Origin: RPQJ01 sp963714645
Lineage (GTDB): Bacteria > Pseudomonadota > Gammaproteobacteria > Steroidobacterales > Steroidobacteraceae
NCBI GenBank assembly: GCA_963714645.1
Contig: CAVQQX010000121.1
Span: 1 to 12,848 of the forward strand
DNA: 12,848 nucleotides
Direction of reading: 5' to 3'
A model generated the notes under the pieces. The model had not been told where the DNA came from. It did no database searches and worked only from the letters and a program-made list of their open reading frames with translations. The position numbers and the translations under genes were made by a program. Shown here piece by piece: positions 1 to 7,561 of the stretch. Positions within the stretch are counted from its first letter, which is position 1. The number at the start of each line of letters is the position of its first letter.

Positions 1-534
1 CGCCGGCTCGCGGCCGATGCGACGGCCCCCGTCCCGCCGCCGGCCATCGAGCCTTACCGCATACAGGCAGGCGATTTCCTGATCGTGTCCGTGTGGAAGG
101 AGCCGGATCTGCAGGGCGAGGTGCTCGTGCGGTCCGACGGCGCACTCTCGTTTCCGCTCGCCGGGGACATCGCGGCCAGGGGAATGACGGTCGAAGCGCT
201 GCGGCAGGAGATTACGCGACGGCTGGAGACCTACGTGCCCGACGCTGCCGTGACGGTCGCCCTCAAGCTGTCGGGGGGCAACAAGATCTACGTCCTCGGC
301 AAGGTCAATCGGCCCGGCGAATTTCCGTTCGGCAAGCCCGTCGATGTGATGCAGGCCATCAGTCTGGCCGGCGGGATGACGCCCTACGCCTCGCCCAACG
401 ACGTGCACATCCTGCGCCGCAAGCCGGATGGCTCCCTCCAGTCGATACCGTTTCGCTATTCCGAGGTCGAGCAGGGCCGCAGCCTGGCCCAGAACATCCT
501 GCTGGACGGGGGCGACACCGTCGTCGTGCCGTGA
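1..534 (+). CDS. Polysaccharide export protein, Wza/GumB-like (5' end outside window)
   Basis: This is the periplasmic part of an outer-membrane polysaccharide export protein, the channel through which the EPS chain leaves the cell. Frame 1 is open from base 1, so the start, signal peptide and any lipobox Cys lie upstream. The visible 177 residues begin with a Pro-rich linker followed by YRIQAGDFLIVSVWKEPDL, the usual opening of the Poly_export domain. An SLBB-type beta-grasp domain follows (IYVLGKVNRPGEF, then a DVMQAISLAGGMTPYA stretch). The protein ends at DGGDTVVVP, the normal end for short members, so the 3' end looks intact. The stop codon overlaps the GTG start of the next gene by four bases. 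Family assignment is firm; assignment to an XrtA-type subfamily rests on the neighbours. Confidence 0.93.
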   Translation, partial: RRLAADATAPVPPPAIEPYRIQAGDFLIVSVWKEPDLQGEVLVRSDGALSFPLAGDIAARGMTVEALRQEITRRLETYVPDAAVTVALKLSGGNKIYVLGKVNRPGEFPFGKPVDVMQAISLAGGMTPYASPNDVHILRRKPDGSLQSIPFRYSEVEQGRSLAQNILLDGGDTVVVP

Positions 535-1691
535 ATCCCCGTCCTGCAACGACGTGGCGCGCAGCGTGGATACTGATCCTGGCCGGCCTCGCACCGCCGT
601 CTTTCGCCGAGGAATTGCGCCTGCAGTCCACGCTGTCCGGAAGGTCCGAGTACAACGACAATCCAAATCTCGTGGCGGACGGCGCCGACCCCGTCCTGGG
701 CCTGATTGCCGACGTCGGGTTGCAGGCCGCGTGGAGCGGCGAATCCTGGCGTTGGGATTTTTCACCGCGATTGGTCGCGCGGCGCTACACGGGCCAGGAC
801 GAACTCGACTCGCGCGACCTTCTCCTCGGCGCGGGCTACCTGCGCACGACGGAGCGAGGCCACTACCGCCTCGATGCCGGCTACGGCCGCGAGTACACGC
901 TGACGAGCCAGTTTGCCGCGACGGGGACGGTCGACCAGAACATTCCCCGCGAATCGCTGACCGCCGGCGCGTCTGCAACGCGCAGCCTGACCCGACGGAC
1001 GAGCCTCGAGGGCGCGGTCTCGTACCAGGACGTGACGTACGAGAACGGCATCCGGCTGGGTCTCTTCGACTACCAGTACTGGCTCGCCAGCGCCTCGGTC
1101 GGACACGGCGTGGCGGAACAGACCAGTGTGAACGTCATCGCCCGCATGGCGCAGCTGCAGACCGCGGGAACCGGCGTGCGCTCTCGCGAGCTCACTCTGG
1201 GGCTCGGCGTGGACCACGCCTGGAACCAGCGGTGGTCGATGAGCCTCTCCGCGGGCCCGACGATCTCCGACATCAACGGCCGCGACCCGGGCACGGGCAT
1301 ATCCTATCGTGCCTCGCTGATCGGAACGTGGGAGCGATCCGAGCTGTCGATTGCCGCCCAGCACCTGCTGAGCCCGGCCGCCGCGCAGGGGCGGCTTCAG
1401 GTACGTGACGCGCTGAATGCCACGTGGGTGCACCGCTTGCGGCAGAGCCTGAACCTGACGGCGTACCTGAACGGCGAGCTGTATTCGGACGTCGAGAACC
1501 GGCCGGCAGCGCCGCAGGACAATTACGGGACGATCAGTGCCGGAGCCAGCCTCGATTGGCGGCCCGCCGACGCCTGGTCCTGGCGCCTGGCCGTGTCGCA
1601 CACGTTGCGGGACGACGACGGATCGCCCCAGTCGAACGTCATCAGCGCCGGCTTCTCCTGGCGCGGCCGCGCACGCTCGAAATCATTCTGA
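531..1691 (+). CDS. Outer-membrane beta-barrel protein of the EPS export operon
   Basis: The 386-residue product probably sits in the outer membrane and assists EPS export or secretion. I chose GTG 531 because it overlaps the upstream stop (GTGA) and immediately gives a signal peptide: a hydrophobic stretch WILILAGLAPPSFA with likely cleavage after A26. The frame stays open far upstream, but that part is out-of-frame export-protein sequence. The mature protein alternates polar and hydrophobic residues in many short strands rich in Tyr, Trp, Arg and Gly, and ends in Phe (RARSKSF), the terminal aromatic typical of proteins inserted by the BAM complex. XrtA/PEP-CTERM EPS loci commonly carry a beta-barrel gene of this kind (TIGR03016-like). 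The subfamily is an inference; the barrel call is reasonably safe. Exact function is unknown. Confidence 0.82.
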   Translation: MNPRPATTWRAAWILILAGLAPPSFAEELRLQSTLSGRSEYNDNPNLVADGADPVLGLIADVGLQAAWSGESWRWDFSPRLVARRYTGQDELDSRDLLLGAGYLRTTERGHYRLDAGYGREYTLTSQFAATGTVDQNIPRESLTAGASATRSLTRRTSLEGAVSYQDVTYENGIRLGLFDYQYWLASASVGHGVAEQTSVNVIARMAQLQTAGTGVRSRELTLGLGVDHAWNQRWSMSLSAGPTISDINGRDPGTGISYRASLIGTWERSELSIAAQHLLSPAAAQGRLQVRDALNATWVHRLRQSLNLTAYLNGELYSDVENRPAAPQDNYGTISAGASLDWRPADAWSWRLAVSHTLRDDDGSPQSNVISAGFSWRGRARSKSF

Positions 1692-1699
1692 ACCGAACC

Positions 1700-3490
1700 A
1701 TGAATGCACACGCGTCCGCCATCGACCCGAGCGTGCTCGGGTCTGCCGCGCCGGGCACCGGGTCACTGCTCGACCGTCTGCGCGTACTGCGGCGTCGCCG
1801 CCGGCCCGCACTGCTGACATTCGCGTCGGTGCTGGCGTTGACGGTGGCCACCGCGTTCCTGTGGCCGCCCACGTACCGTTCGACCGCAACGGTGCTCATC
1901 GAGCAGCAGGAGGTCCCCGACGAATTCGTCCGGGCCGCCATCACCAGCTTCGCCGACCAGCGCGTCCGCACCATCAGCCAGCGGGTGATGACCACGGCCA
2001 ACCTGCTCGAGATCATGCGCAAGTACGACCTGTACCCGGCGGAGCGGAAACGGGAGCCCCGCGAAAAGCTGCTGGAGCGCATGCGCGAGGACATCGGGCT
2101 GGAGATGATCAGCGCGGATGTCGTGGATCCGCGTCAGGGGCGTCCGACGAAGGCCACGATCGCGTTCACGGTCAGCTTCGACAACCATTCGGCGCTGGTG
2201 GCCGCCAAGGTCGCCAATGAGCTCACGACGCTCTATCTGAACGAGAACCTCGAGTCGCGCAAGAAGCTTGCCGCGGGCACGGCCGACTTCCTGGAGGCGG
2301 AGGTGACGCGGGTCGGCAGCGAAGTCGCGGCGCTCGAGACCCGGATCGCCGATTTCAAGACGGACCACCGGCAGGCGCTGCCGGAACTGTCGCAGGTCAA
2401 CCTCCAGCTGATGTCCCGCGCCGACGAGGAATTGCGCGCGGCAGTGGCCCGCGCCGCAATGCTCGACCAGCAGATCGTCTACCTGGACGCCCAGCTCGCG
2501 CAGCTCGAACCGGTCAGCCCGTCCTACACCGTCGACGGCAATCGCGTGCTGAGCACGTCGCAGAAACTGAAGGGTCTGCGCACCGAGCTCGCCAGCGCCT
2601 CGGCACTCTATGGTCCGGACCACCCGGACGTCCTGCGCTTGAAGCGCGAGGTGGAAGGGCTCGAACGTGAAGTCGGCGCGGCTGACGCGGGCAAGGACCT
2701 GGTCCGGCAGCTCGCGACGGCGCGGCAGCAGCTCGCCCAGGCGCGGGCCCGTTATTCGGCGACGCATCCGGACGTACAGCGGCTCGAGCGCATCATCGCA
2801 TCGATCGAGATCGCGATGCGCTCCTCGAGCGAAACCGCACCGAGCCTGCAGCAGCTGGAATCTGCGGACAATCCTGCTTACATCCAGGTCAATGCGCAAC
2901 GTGAAGCCGTGTTGAGCGAGCAGTCGTCGTTGCACAGGCAGATCGCCGAGCTGCGTGGCCGGATCTCGGACTATGACAATCGGCTGGCTCGGGCGCCGGG
3001 TGTAGAGCGCGAGTACAGCGCGCTGATGCGCGAGCTGCTGGGAGCGCAGGCGAAGTACCAGGAAGTCCGGCAGAAGCAGATGGAAGCGCAGCTCGCTTCG
3101 AATCTCGAAACCGAGCAGAAGGGCGAGCGGTTTACGCTGATCGATCCGCCGCTGGTGCCCGAGAAGCCGGACAGTCCGAACGTTCCGCTGCTGCTGACCC
3201 TCGGGCTGCTGGTCGCGGCGGGACTCGGGATCGGCGTCGCACTGCTGCTGGACCAGACGGACACCAGCGTTCGCGGCCGGCACGACCTGGCCGCGCTGGT
3301 GGCGGTCCCGCCGCTGGCGGCGATTCCCTGGATCGAGACGGAGGCGGACGTCGAGGCACGCCGGGGTCGGCACCGGCTGCTGTTCGCCGCTTCGGCCAGC
3401 GGTTGCGTCGTCGTCCTGCTGCTGGTCCACATGCTGTTCAAGCCTCTCGACGTGCTCTGGCACGTGCTGCTTCGTCAGATCGGTCTCTAG
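1700..3490 (+). CDS. Wzz/GumC-type polysaccharide chain-length determinant (XrtA-locus type)
   Basis: This 596-residue inner-membrane co-polymerase sets EPS chain length and links cytoplasmic polymerisation to export. ATG 1700 lies eight bases after the previous stop; I see no clear Shine-Dalgarno. TM1 is about residues 37-56, followed by the Wzz-type segment PPTYRSTATVLIEQQEVPDEF and a long periplasmic coiled-coil region (roughly 190-480) with the GNVR-type domain. The Pro-rich PEKPDSPN motif at about 487-494 precedes TM2 (495-517), and a third TM (about 559-580) leads into a KPLDVLWHVLLRQIGL tail, which I recall as typical of exosortase-locus chain-length proteins. No kinase domain is fused; that function is the next gene. 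Two related YxxxHPDVxRL motifs begin at residues 304 and 352. Family assignment is strong. Confidence 0.93.
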   Translation: MNAHASAIDPSVLGSAAPGTGSLLDRLRVLRRRRRPALLTFASVLALTVATAFLWPPTYRSTATVLIEQQEVPDEFVRAAITSFADQRVRTISQRVMTTANLLEIMRKYDLYPAERKREPREKLLERMREDIGLEMISADVVDPRQGRPTKATIAFTVSFDNHSALVAAKVANELTTLYLNENLESRKKLAAGTADFLEAEVTRVGSEVAALETRIADFKTDHRQALPELSQVNLQLMSRADEELRAAVARAAMLDQQIVYLDAQLAQLEPVSPSYTVDGNRVLSTSQKLKGLRTELASASALYGPDHPDVLRLKREVEGLEREVGAADAGKDLVRQLATARQQLAQARARYSATHPDVQRLERIIASIEIAMRSSSETAPSLQQLESADNPAYIQVNAQREAVLSEQSSLHRQIAELRGRISDYDNRLARAPGVEREYSALMRELLGAQAKYQEVRQKQMEAQLASNLETEQKGERFTLIDPPLVPEKPDSPNVPLLLTLGLLVAAGLGIGVALLLDQTDTSVRGRHDLAALVAVPPLAAIPWIETEADVEARRGRHRLLFAASASGCVVVLLLVHMLFKPLDVLWHVLLRQIGL

Positions 3491-3492
3491 GA
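3489..3492 (+). promoter_or_regulatory. Shine-Dalgarno site (AGGA) overlapping the upstream stop codon
   Basis: AGGA, within AGGACGG, sits seven bases before ATG 3500 and shares two bases with the TAG stop of the chain-length gene. This supports the ATG 3500 start and suggests that ribosomes finishing the upstream gene can re-initiate here. Confidence 0.6.
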
Positions 3493-3499
3493 CGGAACC

Positions 3500-4318
3500 A
3501 TGAACGTTGCCGTGTCCGGGGTGGACAAGATCCGCAAGGCGCTGGAGATCAAGCGGTCGCTCGATCTGCAGCCCGCGGGCGTCCTGCCTGTCGATTCGAC
3601 TCCGGAGCGCGAAGACCTGCCAGCCGGCGCAGGTGCCGAGCCACGCACGCTCGCGGTCGATCCGGCGCTGCTGCGCAGCCACAGGGTGCTCGTTCCCGGT
3701 GACGCCGGTCCCGCCACCCAGGCATACAAGATGCTGCGCACCCAGGTGCTGCAGATGTTGCGCAGGCACGGCTACACGTCGCTGGCGATCATCAGCCCTG
3801 CCGCCGGGGATGGCCGCACCATGACCGCGATCAATCTCGCGGCGAGCATCGCCGAGGAGGCGGACCACACCTGCCTGCTGGTGGACATGGACCTGAAGCG
3901 ACCGGGGGTGCGCGATCGCTTCGGTATTTCCGTCGAGCGGGGGACCGAACGCTGGCTGGCCGGGGAAGCGGACGTGGCCGACCTTCTCGTGCGGCCCGCA
4001 GGATTCGGCCGCCTGGTCCTGTTGCCGGCGGCGAGGCCCGTCACCTCCTCGGCAGAACTGCTGGCCGCCGATTCGACCCGACGACTGACCCGGGAGGTCA
4101 ATCGACGTTACGCCAACCGCATCGTCGTCTACGACCTGCCCGCCATGCTCGAGAGCGCCGACGCACTCGCGTTCCTGCCCTGCGTGGACGCCGCACTGAT
4201 CGTGGTCCAGGAGGGTCGCACGCGACGGGACGACATCGTGCGATGCCTGCACCTGATGCACGACACCCCCGTCGTCGGCACGATGTTGAACGGATCGCGC
4301 GAGTCGCGGGGCCTGTGA
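3500..4318 (+). CDS. BY-kinase-like ATPase, EPS-locus tyrosine autokinase family, with altered Walker A
   Basis: This 272-residue cytoplasmic P-loop protein should partner the chain-length determinant; in the family, ATP-driven tyrosine phosphorylation of the kinase cycles its interaction with that protein. The fold is clear: QAYKMLRTQVL at 75-85, Walker A region SPAAGDGRT at 99-107, TAINLA at 109-114, Walker A' LLVDMDLKRP at 126-135 and Walker B-like IVVYDLP at 208-214. Two features are odd. The P-loop Lys is Arg (R106, codon CGC 3815-3817). The C-terminus (after Y211) has no Tyr at all, whereas most exosortase-locus autokinases carry a Tyr-rich tail. It may therefore be a weak or non-phosphorylating ATPase, but this is inference. 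The start is supported by the AGGA site. The gene is otherwise intact. Confidence 0.9.
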   Translation: MNVAVSGVDKIRKALEIKRSLDLQPAGVLPVDSTPEREDLPAGAGAEPRTLAVDPALLRSHRVLVPGDAGPATQAYKMLRTQVLQMLRRHGYTSLAIISPAAGDGRTMTAINLAASIAEEADHTCLLVDMDLKRPGVRDRFGISVERGTERWLAGEADVADLLVRPAGFGRLVLLPAARPVTSSAELLAADSTRRLTREVNRRYANRIVVYDLPAMLESADALAFLPCVDAALIVVQEGRTRRDDIVRCLHLMHDTPVVGTMLNGSRESRGL

Positions 4319-4337
4319 TCCATCCCGGTTGCCGATC

Positions 4338-5195
4338 ATGTACGAGCAGCATTTCGGCTTTCGCGAACGACCGTTCTCACTGTCGCCGGACCCGCGATTC
4401 CTGCTGCTGACGCCGCGCCACCAGGCGGCGATCACGATGCTCGAATACGGCCTCGCCAGCGAGGCCGCGATCAGCGTGCTCACGGGTGAGATCGGCAGCG
4501 GCAAGACGACGTTGACGCGGTACCTGGTCGCCCGGATGGGTCCCGACGTCGAGGTCGGCGTGATCAACCATACGCACCGCGGGTCGGGCCGGCTGCTGCA
4601 CTGGGCCGCGCTCAGCCTGGGCGTCGAATCGACGCGTCGCGGCATGACCGACCTGTACCGGGCATTTGCGACGCACATTGCCGGGCAGCGCGCACGCTCG
4701 CGCCGCGTGCTGCTGGTCGTCGATGAAGCGCAGAACCTCGGGCCCGCGCGACTCGAAGAGCTCCGGGTCCTCTCCAACCTCAACGACGGCGGCGGCGTGG
4801 ACCTGCAGCTCCTGCTGGTCGGGCAACCCGAACTGCGCGAGACGATGGGCCGCGCACGTCTGCGGCAGCTGGCGCAGCGCGTCGGTGTCGAGTGCGACCT
4901 GTCCGGCCTGAGCCGCGACGAGACGCACGCCTATGTGCGCCACCGCCTGACGGTGGCCGGGGGCAGTCCGGACCTGTTCACGCCCGGGGCGACCGATGTC
5001 GCACACCTCCACAGCGGAGGCATCCCCAGACTGATCAACCAGCTCTGCGACCGCGCCCTGGTCTACGCATTCGCCGATCAGGGCAGCAGTGTCGACGCCG
5101 GCGTCATGGAGCAGGTCGTGCGCGACCGCCTGGACGGAGGGATCTTCCCGGATGCGGCCGCGATCGAACGGCGTGCGCGCCGCCGGGCGGGTTGA
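4338..5195 (+). CDS. ExeA/GspA-like AAA ATPase of XrtA EPS loci (TIGR03015-like)
   Basis: A 285-residue cytoplasmic AAA ATPase of the ExeA/general-secretion group that recurs in XrtA exopolysaccharide loci; its exact job there is not established. The start at ATG 4338 gives the family-typical opening MYEQHFGFRERPFSLSPDP. A TTG at 4329 would add only three residues and has no better ribosome site. Walker A is GEIGSGKT (residues 50-57) and Walker B is VLLVVDEA (124-131, D129/E130). A VGQPELRETM strand and an RLRQLAQRV helix follow, in the usual sensor-1 and arginine-finger region. The C-terminal part contains GGIPRLINQLCDRAL, the typical AAA lid motif. All catalytic motifs are intact, unlike in the preceding kinase-like gene. 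It lies 19 bases downstream of that gene. Confidence 0.92.
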   Translation: MYEQHFGFRERPFSLSPDPRFLLLTPRHQAAITMLEYGLASEAAISVLTGEIGSGKTTLTRYLVARMGPDVEVGVINHTHRGSGRLLHWAALSLGVESTRRGMTDLYRAFATHIAGQRARSRRVLLVVDEAQNLGPARLEELRVLSNLNDGGGVDLQLLLVGQPELRETMGRARLRQLAQRVGVECDLSGLSRDETHAYVRHRLTVAGGSPDLFTPGATDVAHLHSGGIPRLINQLCDRALVYAFADQGSSVDAGVMEQVVRDRLDGGIFPDAAAIERRARRRAG

Positions 5196-5210
5196 GTGGA
5201 CGCGTGGCCG

Positions 5211-5217
5211 GGAAGGA
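5211..5217 (+). promoter_or_regulatory. Shine-Dalgarno-like GGAAGGA for the TIGR03790-type gene
   Basis: The purine run GGAAGGA ends 11 bases before GTG 5229. It favours that start over the in-frame GTG at 5196, which directly follows the ATPase stop codon and has only a weak GGCGGG upstream. Confidence 0.4.
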
Positions 5218-5228
5218 CGGGTGTCGCC

Positions 5229-6242
5229 GTGCGGCGGGTCGTGCGATTTCTGGCGACGCTGCTGCTCGTGTGGCAACCCGGCCCGTCGGCCGGCGCAACG
5301 CCGGCACAGCTCGCGCTGATCGTGAACGAGCGGGATCCCGTCAGCGCGTGGACCGGCGCGTACTATGCGCGCCGGCGCGGCATTCCGCCGCCCAATGTCA
5401 TCACGGTCAGCCTGGATCCGGCACAGCCGTCGCTCACACCCGCAGAGTTCGATCGCGTCCGTCGCGCGGTGCGGGTGCGTACTCCCCGCAACGTGCAGTT
5501 CTATGCATTGACGTGGCTCAGGCCGTACCGCGTCGCCTGCATGTCGATCACCAGCGCGATGGCGTTCGGTTTCGACCCCGCCTACTGCGCCCACGGTTGC
5601 GGCCGAACGCGGTTGTCGCCGTACTTCGGGTCGACCAGCCGCCGCCCCTGGGATGATCTCGGGATCCGGCCCACCATGAGCATCGCGGCACGATCGAGAA
5701 CCGAGGCACGGGCGCTCATCGACCGCGGCATCGCCGCGGACGACACCTCGCCACGAGGCGCCGCGTATCTCGTGCGCAGCGGCGACCCGACCCGCGACGT
5801 CCGCGCCGCGGCGTATGACGACGCGCGGCTGCTGGTGTCGGAGCGGGTTCCCGTCCGGATCGAGGCCACGCCGGGGTTGGTCGACCGTGATGACGTGATG
5901 TTCTACTTCATCGGCGCGGCGGACGTGCCAGGGATCGAAACCAATACCTTCCTCCCGGGCGCCGTCGCCGATCACCTCACCTCGCTCGGCGGCGTGCTGG
6001 ACGGAGGCGCCCAGATGAGCAGCCTGCGGTGGCTCGAGGCGGGCGTGACCGGCAGCTATGGGACCGTCGTGGAGCCGTGCAACCTTCCGCCCAAGTTTCC
6101 GAACCCGGGCCTGCTGATGAATTTCTACCTGCAAGGCGAGTCGCTGATCGAGGCGTACTGGAAGAGCGTTGCCATGCCGGGCCAGGGCATCTTCGTCGGC
6201 GAGCCGCTGGCGCGGCCCTTTGCCGCCGGCGCGACCCGATGA
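5229..6242 (+). CDS. Secreted TIGR03790-family protein of unknown function
   Basis: The product (337 residues from GTG 5229) matches my knowledge of the TIGR03790 family, which has no established function. I prefer GTG 5229 because it gives a compact signal peptide (RR, then FLATLLLVW, likely cleavage near GPSAGA, about residue 23) and a ribosome site; an in-frame GTG at 5196 is the alternative. Family-like segments are VNERDPVSAWTGAYYARRRGI, then FYALTWLRPYRVAC (about 91-104), then LGGVLDGG...MSSLRWLEAG, and near the C-terminus GSYGTVVEPCN (275-285), EAYWKSVAMPGQGIFVGEPL (308-327). Cys residues are at 104, 120, 124 and 284. Its ATGA overlap with the following glycosyltransferase suggests coupling, so a role in EPS maturation or surface retention is plausible but unproven. 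Confidence 0.82.
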   Translation: MRRVVRFLATLLLVWQPGPSAGATPAQLALIVNERDPVSAWTGAYYARRRGIPPPNVITVSLDPAQPSLTPAEFDRVRRAVRVRTPRNVQFYALTWLRPYRVACMSITSAMAFGFDPAYCAHGCGRTRLSPYFGSTSRRPWDDLGIRPTMSIAARSRTEARALIDRGIAADDTSPRGAAYLVRSGDPTRDVRAAAYDDARLLVSERVPVRIEATPGLVDRDDVMFYFIGAADVPGIETNTFLPGAVADHLTSLGGVLDGGAQMSSLRWLEAGVTGSYGTVVEPCNLPPKFPNPGLLMNFYLQGESLIEAYWKSVAMPGQGIFVGEPLARPFAAGATR

Positions 6243-7561
6243 GCGCGCGCCTGCGTCCACGCGGCGACACCGTGGCCCTCGGCGCCAGGCGTCCGCTGCT
6301 CGTCGACTCCGGGAACCCCCGCTCGCCGGTTGCCGACGGAGGGGGACGCCGCGTCGTGTTCGTCAACCGCTTCTATTACCCGGACATCTCCGCGACGAGC
6401 CAGGTGTTGACCGACCTGGCACGTCGCCTGACGTCTCTCGGCTTCGAGGTTCACGTGATCTGTTCGCGCCGGCGCTACGAGGCGTCGGGCGAACCGCTGC
6501 CGGCCGACGAGCGGCTCGACGGCGTGACGGTGCACCGCGTCTGGTCGACGGGATTCGGCCGCCGCTCGCCACTCGCCCGGCTCGTCGACTACCTGACGTT
6601 CTACCCGACGGCGCTGGCCAAGCTCGCGATGATCTTGCGGCGGGACGACGTCGTCGTCGCCAAGACCGACCCTCCGTTGCTGTCGGTCGTGGTCGAGCCG
6701 ATCGTGCGTCTGCGGTCCGCCCGACTGGTGAACTGGCTGCAGGACGTGTTCCCCGAGATCGCCGGGCGCGTGCAGGCGGCGCGACTGCCCGACATCGTGC
6801 TGCGCACCCTCGTGCATCTGCGCGACCGTTCCCTGCGCAAGGCGAACATGAACGTCGTGCTCGGCGCGGGGATGCAGGAATACCTGCGCCACCGCGACGT
6901 GCCGGAGTCACGCCTGCGCATCGTCGAGAACTGGGCCGTCGGGGAGCCGGGGGTGCCCATGCGGGCCGCGGCCAGCGAGATGCGCCGGGAGTTACGCCTG
7001 GGTGACCGGTTCGTCGTCGGCTATTCGGGCAATCTCGGCCGCGCACACGACCACGCCACGATCGTCGATGCGGCGCGGCTGCTGCGCACCGACCAGCAGG
7101 TGTTCTTCCTGATGATCGGCGGCGGTTCGGGCATGCGTGAGCTCGAAGCACAGGCTCACACGCTCGGACTCGAGAACATCTGCTTCCTGCCCTATCAACC
7201 GCGCGACCGCCTGACGGACAGCCTGGCCGCCGCCGACGTCCATCTCGTGACCCTGCTTCCCGACGTCGAAGGTCTCATGGTGCCGAGCAAGCTGTACGGG
7301 GTCATGGCCGTCGGTCGGCCGACCGTCTTCATCGGTGACGCCTGTGGCGAGGTCGCGCGAGTGCTGGAGCGCGGGCGATGCGGCACGACCGTGCCGTGCG
7401 GCGACGGGCCGCGACTGGCCGGCGAAATCCTGCGCCTGAAAGCCGACCCGGCCCTGTGCCGGCGCCTCGGCGCGAACGCCGTCCATGCGTACCGCGCGAA
7501 TTACACTTTCGACGCGGCGGCGCGCCGCTGGGTGGACGTGCTTCAGCGGGTCGCGTCCTGA
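6239..7561 (+). CDS. GT4-family glycosyltransferase, WbuB/WcaI-like
   Basis: A 440-residue retaining GT-B glycosyltransferase, expected to add a sugar from a nucleotide-sugar donor to the lipid-linked EPS repeat unit at the inner membrane. ATG 6239 overlaps the preceding stop (ATGA). The N-terminal domain begins near residue 39 with VVFVNRFYYPDISATSQVLT, typical of the WbuB/WcaI group. The C-terminal Rossmann domain begins VVGYSGNLGRAHDH (259-272), includes LMIGGGSGMRELE (291-303) and ends with the donor-site region VEGLMVPSKLYGVMA (343-357). Residues 1-36 are Pro/Gly/Arg-rich, not part of the fold as I know it, and may be disordered or reflect a later true start. It is the last gene of the plus operon. 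Sugar specificity cannot be read from sequence. Confidence 0.9.
   Translation: MSARLRPRGDTVALGARRPLLVDSGNPRSPVADGGGRRVVFVNRFYYPDISATSQVLTDLARRLTSLGFEVHVICSRRRYEASGEPLPADERLDGVTVHRVWSTGFGRRSPLARLVDYLTFYPTALAKLAMILRRDDVVVAKTDPPLLSVVVEPIVRLRSARLVNWLQDVFPEIAGRVQAARLPDIVLRTLVHLRDRSLRKANMNVVLGAGMQEYLRHRDVPESRLRIVENWAVGEPGVPMRAAASEMRRELRLGDRFVVGYSGNLGRAHDHATIVDAARLLRTDQQVFFLMIGGGSGMRELEAQAHTLGLENICFLPYQPRDRLTDSLAAADVHLVTLLPDVEGLMVPSKLYGVMAVGRPTVFIGDACGEVARVLERGRCGTTVPCGDGPRLAGEILRLKADPALCRRLGANAVHAYRANYTFDAAARRWVDVLQRVAS
7543..7561. other. 19-bp tail-to-tail overlap of the convergent operons
   Basis: The plus-strand glycosyltransferase stops at 7559-7561 and the minus-strand acetyltransferase stops at 7543-7545 (TCA on the plus strand). 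The last codons of both genes therefore share 19 bases. No intergenic space or hairpin terminator separates the two operons. Confidence 0.9.

Noticed and set aside
93..530. Upstream in-frame extension of the beta-barrel gene.
   Set aside because: It is an out-of-frame reading of the export protein; the signal peptide begins at GTG 531.
1763..4783. A 1006-codon open frame on the minus strand.
   Set aside because: It lies antisense to three clear genes, is dominated by Arg, Gln, His and Asp with no domain, and is a by-product of high GC codon usage.
4377..6260. A 627-codon open frame on the minus strand.
   Set aside because: It is antisense to the AAA ATPase and the TIGR03790-type gene and shows no recognisable motif.
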